DNA from: Nosema muscidifuracis
Lineage: Eukaryota; Microsporidia; Nosematidae
Length of the DNA stretch: 64,000 nt
Assembly (NCBI GenBank): GCA_028335825.1
Contig: JAIOKI010000027.1
Location: forward strand, 1-64,000
Direction of reading: 5' to 3'
The notes beneath the pieces were generated by a model. It saw only the letters and a program-made list of their open reading frames with translations. It was not told the DNA's origin and did no database searches. Below, in pieces: positions 38,359 to 49,199 of this stretch. The position numbers and the translations under genes are program-made. How positions within the stretch are numbered: position 1 is the first letter of the stretch; every line of letters begins with the position of its first letter.

Positions 38359-39322
38359 TTGATAAATAAGTTACTTTTATTAATTATTATAGTGTATAAA
38401 TATATCATTACAAGCATCTACAAAATGATACCACCCTTATTACAATCTAAAGATCCACATATCTCAGATGAGATCGATTTTTATAATAACAAATATGTTG
38501 ATTATATAAGATTATACATTGAAAAGATTTCTCATATTAACATTATTATAAATAAAATTTGTAAATCATCTTCTAATAATAATTCTTGTATATCTTCTTT
38601 CCCTAAATGTTTAGTAAGAAATACAAAGAAGTTTTGTGTTTGTGATCCTGACTGTGTATCAGATATAATGAAAGAAATAAATTTTAATACTGACTGTCAA
38701 TATTTCAATTTAGAAGATCTGTATGATGATAATGAGTATATAAACTGCTGTGGATTGATGTTTCTACCAGAAGATGATAAGATAAAACAAGTCATACAAG
38801 GTCGAAATATTTTAAATTCAAGAATTGATTTTTATAGATCTCTCTATGATACATGCGAAGATGAAGTTTATTTTTCTAAACTTCAGTGTGCTAGTGCTGA
38901 ACTAAGAGATCAATGCTTAAATAAACCTGAATGTATTTTAGATTCATTCGATGGTAAATTTCCGAATGAATGTCAAAATGAAGATTTTACAACAAATGGG
39001 TGATTTCTTTGGTAAGTTTTTAAAAATATTTGAAGATGATAATATGACACATAAAGAATTATTAAACTTATTCTCTCAGAAATTTAGAAATAAAAGAGAG
39101 ATAACTGATGAATACAATATTTTGAATAATACTCTTAATATAAGTACAGAGAAGAGTGATTTTACAAAACCCTTGACTGTAGTAGGATCTATAATATTTA
39201 TTATTATACTGGGTTGTGTAATGTATTGTACAAAGAATAACAAATATAAATCTTTTAAATTCGGATTTGTTACAATTATTATATCATTATTGATATTTAT
39301 TTTAGTAGCTAATAATTATTAA
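38359..39322 (+). pseudogene. ELRD-family relic C, nearly complete
   Basis: Two long frames cover the whole family: 38,359-39,003 and, after one frame change near 38,985-39,000, a second that ends at 39,322. The first opens at a TTG; the first ATG is at 38,425, after a hydrophobic segment that would serve as a signal or anchor. Cysteine motifs are complete: PKCLVRNTKKFCVCDPDC, NTDC, YINCC, CASAELRDQC, PEC and NECQNEDF. The second frame has the spacer (KFRNKREI) and two C-terminal helices around a CTKNNKYKSFK loop. With one break and a doubtful start, this copy is either very recently dead or mis-sequenced. No CC motif is visible. Confidence 0.75.
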
Positions 39323-40169
39323 AATATTTTGATTTGATATTTATCCCCTTATAATAAAAGTCATTTTTTTGTTATGAGAACAGAAAATCTTTAGATGTTC
39401 ATTTTTAAAATATTTTGAATAATAATAATATTTATCTTACATAGAAATTTAAAATAATAATAAGCATGACATACTATCAAATATGTGAATGATTACAAAA
39501 AGATAATTATTACCTCGTATTATAACTTTATTAATTACAGAAGTAAGATCTTCATATTCAACCATATAAACTTTATTTTATATCATGGATAGATGCAGAC
39601 ATGTCTTTCTTTTTTAGAGATGTCCAATGGAAAAATATCGAACTAAAAACAAAAAATCTATCATTTCGAATTTCTACCACTCATAAGATAATCTTCAGAT
39701 TGATACATAAATCCATTTTTTTTCAAAATATTATTATTAATAATGAAATATTAGAACATTTATTTCACTTTTTTTCTAACCAATATATACTCAGATTGTA
39801 AGAGGAAATTATACAACACTTAAAATATAATATATTTATAATCTACTTAAAGTTTATTATAATAAGTTGTACATAAAAACTTTTCAAATTAATTAAAATT
39901 TAGTATTTTACTACTTTCTTTAATTAAATTATCTATACAAAATTTCAATAATTAAGGTCTACTTTTATAATAATATTTATTAGACAATTAATTTCAAATT
40001 CTTACTTATCATCTCAATACTCTTAAATCATAATGTATATTCTTTAATAGTCTCTCATTATATAAGAGACATACTGTAATATTTTTACATAAATTTAAAT
40101 ATCTTCTCTAATATATATAATAATCTAAAAAGTTTATTAATTTATAAAAACTTCTTTTGTTACCATTTT
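39323..40169. other. AT-rich spacer
   Basis: The open frame on the plus strand at 39,601-39,801 is not convincing. The opposite strand shows a GRNS word like that in the MULE copies, too short to call. Confidence 0.4.
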
Positions 40170-40780
40170 TCAATATTTTTTAAGACTGTATTCTTTCTCT
40201 ATCTACTCGATTTATATTTAACTATTTCTATTGTCATATAGATTAGTCTAATATGATGACTAATATTATACTTTTCTATAAACAAACTCTTATTACTTTT
40301 AATATACTTTCTTTTTTTCTTATTCTATTCATGTTTACTTTTCTATAATTTATAAACTCTATTCCATTATCTGTAATTTTTTCTCTTGAATACATAAATG
40401 ATTAAGAATTCTACTATTTCTGATGTATTTTTTAATTTTTAATATCTATCTCATTATCTTCTATATATGATATCAATATCTCTATAATACATTAATTCTA
40501 TAAAATCAATAAAATTCACTTCAATTTTTTCATACAAATCATTCGTTTTTTGAGTATACTTTTGATACATTACACTCTTTCTAATCTTAATTTCGATCTA
40601 TTCTTTCATACCTGGTCAATAATTATTTTTTTCTACCTTAATATTCTGAGGTCTTTTCTCTATGACTTACATCAATTTACTTCATTTTTTATATCCAATA
40701 TTTTTTCATTGTCTTTTTGAATATAATAATGATTATTTAATGATACTTTAATCGAGTATTCTCTTATAAAATTCTTTATT
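40170..40780 (-). mobile_element. Ty3/gypsy fossil, integrase fragment
   Basis: An old, broken piece on the minus strand. An integrase zinc-finger end (PGMKE context, about 40,600-40,625) is followed by a core region with the second catalytic block KITDNGIEFIN near 40,345-40,380. These are in the order expected for a Ty3/gypsy integrase. No RT, RNase H or LTR was recognised next to it, and many breaks are present. It may be part of the same insertion history as the fossil at 27.1-28.6 kb or a separate copy. Confidence 0.6.
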
Positions 40781-42078
40781 TTCTATATTCTTTTAATTTA
40801 AAAAGACAATAGAAATTTATATTTAGATTATTATAATACAAATCTTAGAATAGTTATAAAAATAAGATCTTATTTAATAATGTAATTGAGTCATTCATTA
40901 ATTGACTTTATTAAGAAATAAAAATATTAAAGAAACACTTTATTGATATAATAAATATTCTTCAAATACAACTCTGATATTATCATAATACTATTTAATT
41001 TCATATAATAATATTTTTTGAATATCTTTATAATTTCTTAAATTAACTCTATTATATCATCATATATAAATAAAATCTTCAATTCTAAATATTATAAATA
41101 TAAAATATTTTATTCTTTTCAATTTATATAAATAATTAATTATATTAATACTATGATAATTTTATGTCATCTTTATTTACTTATAAAATCATATCTTTAT
41201 TGAATAAAATAAAATATTATGTATCTCAATTTATAAATATTTTGTCTATCTACTAATATTATATATATAATCTCTCTCTACTTTATTGAAATTATAAATT
41301 CTACCCATCTCTCAAGTCAAAAATTATGATTATCCCTATATATTAGAGAATAATACAAGTAAGAGGATTGAATAAATTTAGAAATATTTTTATTATATAT
41401 GTAATATAATCATAATTTTAATAAGACTGTAAATCTTTATGAAAATAATTATTATATAATCTTACACATCTTAGTATAAAATTATATAATTCTTATTGGA
41501 TGTGAAATTGACCAATCATATTTGATGAGATAATTTTACTCAATGAAGGGAAATACAACTATATATATAACATTCAATAATATAAGAAATAATATTGTAT
41601 TTATTTCAATTGTTAAATCTTTAAAAGATAAATATTTAAATATACCATTACATTTAATTCTTGATTCTAGAAGAAGATATAAATAATAACATTTTTAATT
41701 ATTCATATAAATGGGTCAATTAATTGTAATATTATTAATATATAAAAATAATCATTAATCACTAGAATAAAACATTGATTATATAACTCTATATTGAAGA
41801 TTTATTCAATTATTTATAAATGATATATTTACAAAAATATTCATATTTCAACATGTATAATAAGAAGATAATATTATATTCTGTTTAAGAATGATAGTAT
41901 TGCTAAACTTTATTATTTTATAATTATCATTAATATATTACTTATCTCACACTTAACATAACAAGAATAATGAAAGTATAATCTTACATAATATGTAATA
42001 ATATGAAGATTTAGAAAATTCTTAATATATTTTAATTATCTTAATTTTATGTAAAAAGTATTTATTTATCATATATAT
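40781..42078. other. AT-rich spacer
   Basis: No gene or element recognised. Confidence 0.55.
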
Positions 42079-42145
42079 AATTATTATCTAGGGATTAAAA
42101 TATTTAAAAATAATATTTTAAGATGACGTGTTTTCACAGTACATT
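42079..42145. repeat. Second copy of the GATGACGTGT block
   Basis: AATTATTATCTAG, AAAATATTT and TTTTAAGATGACGTGTTTTC then CAG follow each other as in the block just inside the telomere (3092-3150). It adjoins the 3' side of the LINE, so it might be LINE 3' sequence or an older subtelomeric edge. Confidence 0.5.
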
Positions 42146-43745
42146 CTCTCCTTCAAAAAAAAAATATAATCAAAAAATAACTTCTAAATTGTGTAATATG
42201 TATTTTTAAAGTTTTGTTTTTTACAATCACTGAATATGTATCATTAATTAATTTCTTCTACCTTATTAAACATATATTTTTCTTAATTTTTATTATCTTC
42301 TATTAAAACAAAATAATTTAAATTGTTTTTTAAGGTATATTTTTATGATGTTCTTATCTTATTCTTCACTCACCACGTAAGTCACCCTTATATCTTCAAT
42401 TGGCATCTTTTTTTAAACTTCTAAAATACTAACTAGTGAAACTTCGTCATCGCAACTCTGCAGCGACTTTCCAATGTCATCTTGAGTATTTTCATCTGGA
42501 TGTATGCCTCAATGTGACTATCTAACTCTAGCTCAGTTCTGTATGCGAAATAAAAGTTTGTTACTATATCGTCCCAAGTCATAATGAAAGTGATTATCTT
42601 GGACTTATACTTGTATAGAGAAGTAGAGTGGTTGGCAATAAATCATAAATATCCTTCTTCTCTGTCTCCATGTTTCGCAAATTATCAAAGTTGTTAATTT
42701 CTACTCTATTATCACGACTTCTTTCCTAACCTCATCTACTATGTATATATCAGGTTTATTGTACTTTACATTTATAGCGCTTTAGATTCGCGAATCCATT
42801 CTAATTTTAATATATTTTGATGTAATACACTCCTGTACACAGTGATTTCAGATTTTTTTATTTTTTGTAAGCCCGAAATTTCTACAAATTCGGAAATGAA
42901 TACATTGTAACACTTCATTATGTCTCCTCATGTAATCATGGGAAAGTATTCTATAAAAATGTGAGCACATAACTTTCTTTTATAGGAAGATATTTCTATC
43001 CTGAAGTGCACATGGTGTCTCTTCTTCTCTAGCCGTAATATTTCCTTTAGTAAGCCAGAGAGCCGAATCTTTGATACTCACAAAGGGATATTCCCAGAAT
43101 CTATATATTCTCGAGTGATTATGTTTTTTCTTATATCACTATATAGATACGATTTCTGTGCTTCTTCTAAGTCTTCTGGTGTAAACCCTTTTTCCAGGCT
43201 GTACTTCTCTACAATGAAGGGTCTTATCCGTGTTAGATGCTTATTGTTTTTCTTCTTAGCATAATTTCTTGGGTTAGGTATATTTTTAATAAGATTTTTT
43301 CACTCTTATGCTCAATATTAATCAGACTTCTTCTTTGGAAGATATAGTCTTTCTCTACTTCATGCTATTGGTGAATATAATCTTTTGTAAGAATATTTTG
43401 AACTATATAATCTAGTCTCTAAATTCATTAGGTTCGACCCTTAGAATGCCTACATTGTATTGTGTGATATAGAATGTTCATACATTGCCTTGAACAGGTT
43501 TCTAGCGTTTAGCTTTGTTTTACACAGAGACTCACATTTTCTCTGAATTTCTTTCCATATCTTATCTTTATCTTCTCCCGTTATTTTACATATGTCATTT
43601 TTAAACAATCCTAAATACTTGTATCCATCTAGCACACTCTGCAAATTTATCAATATTCATTTCTACACCTACTAATGTAATAAATCTTTTGATTTCTTCT
43701 ACCATAGTACTTATTACTTCATCAGTAGTTATTAACAAGCTTATA
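42146..43745 (-). mobile_element. 5'-truncated LINE with restriction-like endonuclease (R2/R4/Dong type)
   Basis: The window's least AT-rich segment. Minus-strand fragments give, in order: the RT region after the catalytic box (GVEMNIDK), the thumb (DGYKYLG, then SLCKTKLNARNLFKAM, 43,450-43,653), DSALWLTKGNIT (about 43,034-43,070), RRHNEVLQCIH (about 42,905-42,932), KYNKPDIYIVDEVRKEVVII (about 42,710-42,765) and MTWDDIVT with EAYIQMKILKMTLES (42,470-42,583). The PD...D...EVVIIE strand pair is the restriction-like endonuclease of this LINE class. Everything 5' of the RT thumb is absent, the usual result of incomplete target-primed reverse transcription. Several stops and frame changes. It joins the ASNSD1-like pseudogene at about 43,745. 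Confidence 0.85.
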
Positions 43746-43749
43746 ATTA

Positions 43750-44424
43750 TTATTTAAATATAAATCTACAAGAAAAATATGAAAGATATTTCAATTTCGC
43801 ATTCGATTTATAAAATATATAAGTTTTCTTATTAATGACATCACATGAGTACAAGTATGAATTATTAAGTTCATTTTCATATCTAACAGAAGATAATCTA
43901 AAAGGCTTCTCTGATAACCCCAAGCTCTTTTTACCAAAGTCATCTTTAAAAAAAGAATATGAATCTTTATAAAATATTACCAATGCGTATTCGTTTTGAT
44001 ACTCATTAATCTCATCATAAACTTTATTTAGAAAATTCTTAACATATTTTTTTTATAAGCAAAGTCTTTCTCTTTTATTCTACAATCTCTTCTCTATATT
44101 GACTTATATTCTCTGTAAAAGCCTTAATATCAATCTCCATTAATTTATTTAAATCATCATCAAATACTTCTTTTATATTTCTGTCTAGAACATCTTTAAT
44201 AAATAGTGTGTCACTCTGTTCGTTATTATAAATCTCTCCGTTGTAAAGAAATATATAATTATCTGTTACAAAAGTTTGACTAACAAATCCTCTTATAGAT
44301 AGAAGAGATTGACATAGATAGATATTATTAATCTGTATAATATTACAAAAATCAAGTTCTCTTCTTTTAATTAGATTAATTATTTCTTCATCGTATTCTT
44401 CAGAAATATATATTCCAGAAATAA
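43750..44424 (-). pseudogene. ASNSD1-like glutaminase (class II amidotransferase) domain pseudogene
   Basis: Minus-strand fragments match the N-terminal glutaminase domain of asparagine-synthetase-like proteins, closest in layout to ASNSD1: SLLSIRGF, then DNYIFLYNGEIYN and SDTLFI (44,200-44,300), then after two frame changes DFGKKSLG and FRLSSV (about 43,890-43,947). The expected start Met-Cys-Gly-Ile reads Ile-Ser-Gly-Ile at about 44,413-44,424, so both the start codon and the catalytic N-terminal cysteine are lost. One frame change lies in an A8 run. The synthetase half is missing: the gene ends where a 5'-truncated LINE of the same orientation begins. This was a host gene for amide transfer or asparagine metabolism; it is now inactive. 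Confidence 0.65.
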
Positions 44425-46576
44425 TGGATAATTATTTTATGCAAAAAAAATATTTTTATATTTTATTTATGCATAAATTAATAATAATTTAATGTTATTA
44501 GATAATGATAATTTTTTTGCATGAAATAAAAAGTTTTATTAAATTTAAATATGTATAAAATTTATCAATAATAACGATTTAATAATTCTAATTATAAAAA
44601 TTAATAGCTAATCTAATTAATACAATATAAAACATGTTTTCAAATTTATAACTAATTAATACAATTTAAATGTGATATTTTTGATATCACAACTTCTTAA
44701 TATATGATAAATTTTGAATATTAGAATACCATTAACGAAATGTTGTAAGTTATTAAATTTAAAAAATTATTATATTAATTTAAGTAAAATTCATACATCT
44801 CTTTTATTATGATAATATCTGAATAAAAATGATAGCTGAGTTATAAATAATTCAAAAGCAAAGAATAATTTAATTTAGGCAAAATTAAAATGGTTTGTTT
44901 GTATTTACTAATAAACAAATTAGATTTATCTTGTCTATCTCATAGTTATCTTCAATAACTATTCTCATGTATAAGAGTTTCCATGAGAATTTTTTTTATT
45001 AAGCCTCAAAAGTCATCTTAAACATTTTAAATTGAATATATGCCTGTATTTTGATATCCAAAAATAATTTCTTGTAGTGTTTGTAAAATTTTGATAGAAA
45101 ATAATTCAAGTTTTGTACTTGTGCAGTAAATCACGGTGGTAGATATTAGATCTTATTTTGTTTCTTTTTCATTTCCATTGTCATCAAGTTATCAAATATA
45201 ATAAAATATTATTTTGTATCAATAAAAAAAGGGATGTTAAAGTTTTTAATTAAATATTTAACCTTTTTGTTTATTATTAGAATCAAAATAAAGTCTGAAT
45301 AAAATTTATACCCCATTCAGTCGAATTATTTAATCTTACTTTTTTAAGCTAGTCGATTTAGATTTCACAATTCAAAGAATATATCGTTGTAAAAAATCTG
45401 TATAATTAACGAATAACATATTTACGTTATCAAAATATCATCCTTTGTTAAAAAGTCTGCAAAACTTTTTTATTTGGAAAATAAATAAAAAAGCGATCAT
45501 AACTCTAACAGTTTTCTTTATTAAATTATTTTTTAATACAGATCTAAACATTTAATAAACTAGCAGAATTTACTAAAAGATATTATTATTTCTTAATTTA
45601 ATTGTGAATACTATATTTACTGAATAATTTCTCTGTTATCTTTTATAAAAGTAATCAACAATACTATTCCACATACAAATATGTATTTATGAGGTTTCTT
45701 TAATTTGTCAATTTAGAATATTTTTTATATTCTATGCGTCACAAGATTAATTAAATATTTTATTATAATAATAGTATTCTAACCTACCTAAGCCAACTAA
45801 ATTTTATTACAGATTCTATAACCACCTATAATTATTGATACTATATAACACATTTTATGTTATCTATTCTGTAATATTAAACTATAACAAAGATTTCATT
45901 TATAAATAAATTATTTAATGTTTTTTTAATAATCCACTTACTCGTTTCCTATAATATTATTATAATAACTATGTTATTTAATTAAAACTTAAACATTTAA
46001 TAGTATATTTTAACCTAACACTATACATTTATCTTCAGTGGTACTACTAAATGGTTTATTTAATGGAAATTACAAACAAAATATGAAACTATGAAATTAC
46101 TAATATTTTAACCATATCTCATTTTAAAGTAACAAGAAAGAAATAAATAAATTTACATTTAATAAAATTAACTTTATCTCTCAGAAAGTGCAATATGAGA
46201 ATTATTGTAAAAGTTCCTTAGAACTAGAAGCATTCCTGAGCTACACTTCATCTCTCATAAAGCATCTTAAGGGTTTAAATTTTGATGAGAGAAATAAAAC
46301 CTTATGATTTTGAATTCTAAACGAATATTATAAATTAAATAAATTTTAATTAATTACTGTATTTAGTGTATTAATATCAAAGAATCTCTTATATCAGCAT
46401 TACATCATTTAGATATCAACACGTAATATAAACAAAAGTTTAGTAGCACTAAAATTAAATAGTATATCTACATTTTAATGTAAAATTAATTAATCAGATA
46501 TCATTTGATTTTTAATTTGTTTACTTTTTGTTTATCATGTTTTGGATTTAAATATAAATTCAGAAATATATAAATA
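44425..46576. other. AT-rich spacer with short telomere-like word
   Basis: No gene found in over 2 kb. AACCTACCTAAG at 45,781-45,792 is a telomere-type word inside the chromosome. Confidence 0.55.
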
Positions 46577-47114
46577 ATGAACATGGCTAAGAATAAAAGT
46601 AAGAGTGGTAACAGGGCAACTAAAATGAAAACAGACAATAAAAAAAAGAAAAAAGAAAAAAGAAATGAATAAGGTTAGAAAAAATAAAGAAAGTCCAGTA
46701 TTTGTCCCAACTGGAGATATTCAAAAAAAGGATATTTTATCTAACTTTAATATCATAAAAGTAAGAAATGATAAAAATATCCTATCTGAAAAATTAGAAG
46801 ATGATATTAAGTTAATTAATACCGTAATTGATAAAGATGCAGTTAAAGACTGCAATGATCAAAAAGTTAATTTTAAAATAGATGAAAAAATAGATATAAA
46901 AAGGTTGATTAATTTTTATGAATCTTTATGTTTAAAGATTGTATCTAAGGATATCAAATTAGGAAATGTCGACCAGAAAGATAATCCTAAATCTATCATT
47001 AAACATAATATAATGGTTCAAAAAATCTATGACAGAAAAAATTTATTAGAATTAGCTGAAAGTAAGAAGAAATTCGAGGAATTATTAATCTTTTGGTCAA
47101 GGAAGTATAATTAA
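46577..47114 (+). CDS. Lysine-rich basic protein, split at an A run
   Basis: An ATG at 46,577 opens a very basic stretch (AKNKSKSGNRATKMKTDN, then a KKKKKEKR run) that stops at 46,672. A second frame starts with an overlapping ATG at 46,665 and runs 149 codons to 47,114, with a charged, probably helical C-terminus (YDRKNLLELAESKKKFEELL). The overlap follows a series of long A runs, so one protein of about 178 residues with a frame slip is more likely than two genes. The basic tail suggests nuclear or ribosomal/RNA binding (inference). No motif identifies a family and there is no clear CC motif at either ATG. Confidence 0.6.
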
Positions 47115-47316
47115 AACATTTCAAATATTTATTTTTTGAAAAAATCATAAACCTTTATTATTTTATTTTATGTTTTCTCTTATCATTAAGTATAAAAAGA
47201 TAAATACAAATATTATAATTTATCATCTTAAAAAGTGATAATATTTCTAATTATTAGAATAAAACATAACTATCAGGTTTTTATCAAAAAGCCAAAATTT
47301 AAATATAACGGAATAA

Positions 47317-47535
47317 ATGAAAAAAAATCAAAATATTTCTTTCTTAGAATACTTACGAAATAAACATAGACCAAAACATCTAATTTGTTATAAAATATCA
47401 TTATTAGGATTCATCTTCTCTTTACAAGTTTCCATAATTTTTTCTTACATCCTTTTCTACAGACTGATTTTCTATACTTTAAAAATAAATGAGATAGGTA
47501 AGAACTTTATTTTTTTTAGATTATTTCTGGGTTAG
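47317..47535 (+). CDS. Possible small membrane protein
   Basis: A 72-codon frame: a polar, basic N-terminus (about residues 1-25), a hydrophobic segment of about 25 residues (SLLGFIFSLQVSIIFSYILF), a charged gap and a short second hydrophobic end. The composition is more protein-like than chance frames here, and no competing frame exists. No family is recognised and the start has no CC motif. It lies 200 bases downstream of the basic protein gene in the same direction. Confidence 0.4.
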   Translation: MKKNQNISFLEYLRNKHRPKHLICYKISLLGFIFSLQVSIIFSYILFYRLIFYTLKINEIGKNFIFFRLFLG

Positions 47536-48532
47536 AAAGATTTATTTTTACGTCGTTTTATAAATATTTGATCATAGTGTAAATCTAAACAAATATTTTA
47601 ATATGAGATATCTCATAAAGAAGATCTGAAGTAATTTATTATTTAAGATATTTGATAGTGATATATAAACATCAATTTTTTAGTATTAAAACTCACTGAA
47701 TAAATTTAGTAGATTAATATAATTTCATTTCTAAAAGTTAATTAATAAAAATATGCTAGAAAGATTTATTACTAAATTGATATTTTCAGAATAAGTCTAA
47801 AGATATATTTAGAATAGATCAGTGAAAAATATAAGTACATCTTCAATTATTAGAAAATACTATTATTGATAAAGTCAATGATTTTAGAATGAGTAATTAG
47901 TTTAAGTTAATTTATTTTATTAGACCTTATAGATTGTTCCATGGTAGAATGATCTGACAAAAATGAAAAAGTTTGAATAAATTTCTTTTTGTTTATGAGT
48001 GCTCAGTTATCCAACTTTACTATATTATAAATAGGTCTTTTAATAATATGATAAGTCTTAGTATCAACTATATGTACAAATAATTATTTCTTAAACTGTT
48101 TGCTTTTTCTTGGAAATAACCAATTATATTTTTATAAAATTGTTAATAAGTTTATTATTGTTTTCTTATAAATCCTTAATCCCTCTTCCTTGTATTGACC
48201 AGTGAGTTACTACGATGTGAGCTGGTTGTATGACAAATTATCAGTAAGTCTCATATAAATGCTTAAGAAAATAATATTTAGACCTAGCATAAAAAAATAA
48301 AAGAATATAATTTTAATCAAAAAATTAAAATTGACTTATTAAACAAAAACTTCTCTTATACAAGATTTATGTGTATATTAATTTGTTATAAAAAAATTAT
48401 TTAATTTATCAATAGTAGATCAGTATATCCAATAGAATATTTTTAGACTAATTTAAGTCTAATTATGTATGAACTGATCCAATGATAATTCTTAAAATAT
48501 TCCCTTAAAAAGAATTCTACTTTAAGACTATA
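47536..48532. other. AT-rich spacer with a small GC-richer patch
   Basis: At about 48,181-48,260 the DNA is clearly less AT-rich and holds a short inverted repeat (ACCAG...CTGGT). It did not match a tRNA or a recognisable protein. The rest is plain AT-rich DNA. Confidence 0.4.
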
Positions 48533-48554
48533 ATTATGCATTTCATTGCATAAT
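48533..48554. promoter_or_regulatory. Palindromic site upstream of the homeodomain gene
   Basis: Perfect 8-base arms ATTATGCA and TGCATAAT are separated by six bases, ending 43 bases before the homeodomain start. Each arm contains an ATTA/TAAT core, the classic homeodomain recognition word. A paired site for a dimeric homeodomain protein, possibly autoregulation, is an inference. Confidence 0.45.
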
Positions 48555-48566
48555 CATCTCCTTTCT

Positions 48567-48580
48567 AAGTATAAAAAGAA
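48567..48580 (+). promoter_or_regulatory. TATA-like element
   Basis: AAGTATAAAAAGAA lies 17 bases before the homeodomain ATG, between the palindrome and the start. TATA words are easy to find by chance in this DNA. Confidence 0.35.
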
Positions 48581-48597
48581 AAACTTTCTTTATTTCT

Positions 48598-48864
48598 ATG
48601 AGCAAGAAAACTCTAAATTTCATTGACCAAGAAAATGAAATTTTAGAGTCATATTCCTCCTCTAATCGAAAACCCAGATTTAGATATAAATATAGTAAAA
48701 TGGAGGAGGAATATTTGGAATATTTTTTTCGAAATAATCCCTATCCTAATAAAATGGATAAGATAGGGATCAACATACGAACAAGGATACCTATTTGTAA
48801 CTTAAAAATATGGTTTCAAAATAGGAGATCCAAAGAAAAACATAAAAAGAAGAATATTTCTTAA
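48598..48864 (+). CDS. Homeodomain transcription factor
   Basis: An intact 88-residue frame, almost entirely one homeodomain (about residues 25-84). Helix 1 is MEEEYLEYFFRNNPYP. The recognition helix ends in LKIWFQNRRSKEKHKKK, so the invariant Trp48, Phe49, Asn51 and Arg53 (homeodomain numbering; protein residues 72, 73, 75, 77) are all present, as is Gln50. Sequence-specific DNA binding in the nucleus is therefore well supported. Microsporidia encode a small set of such short homeodomain proteins; which one this is cannot be told from sequence alone. A paired ATTA/TAAT palindrome and a TATA-like box lie just upstream. Confidence 0.92.
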   Translation: MSKKTLNFIDQENEILESYSSSNRKPRFRYKYSKMEEEYLEYFFRNNPYPNKMDKIGINIRTRIPICNLKIWFQNRRSKEKHKKKNIS

Positions 48865-49199
48865 ATCCATAATCTTAAAATAAATAAATATTCATGTAAA
48901 TATTTTTAGGTTTTTTCAATATTAAAAATTAAATTTATCATAAATATTATTTTGAATATTAGTTAAATTACAAAATGATGTAATTTAAGATACTAGATTT
49001 TTGTAAATAAATAATATCTAAACTTATTAATTAAGTGTTAGTTTTTATATCTTTAGGAAAGTAATTTTTTTGATTTTTAGTTGTATAAAAATGACATCAT
49101 AATTCTAATACAATCTTAAATAATTTAAAATTTAAATTATCTTTATAATGTAATATAATAAAATCTTTTGTATTTTACATATATTTTCTAAATTCAGCA
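48865..49199. other. AT-rich spacer
   Basis: 3' flank of the homeodomain gene; nothing recognisable. Confidence 0.5.

Noticed and set aside
39601-39801. Plus-strand 66-codon frame
   Set aside because: No start motif or family resemblance; the opposite strand has a GRNS word reminiscent of the MULE, but that is too little to call an element.
47940-48260. A Merlin/IS1595-type transposase on the minus strand
   Set aside because: Isolated words (SYNQLT, TG) looked suggestive but the catalytic residues and order are absent.
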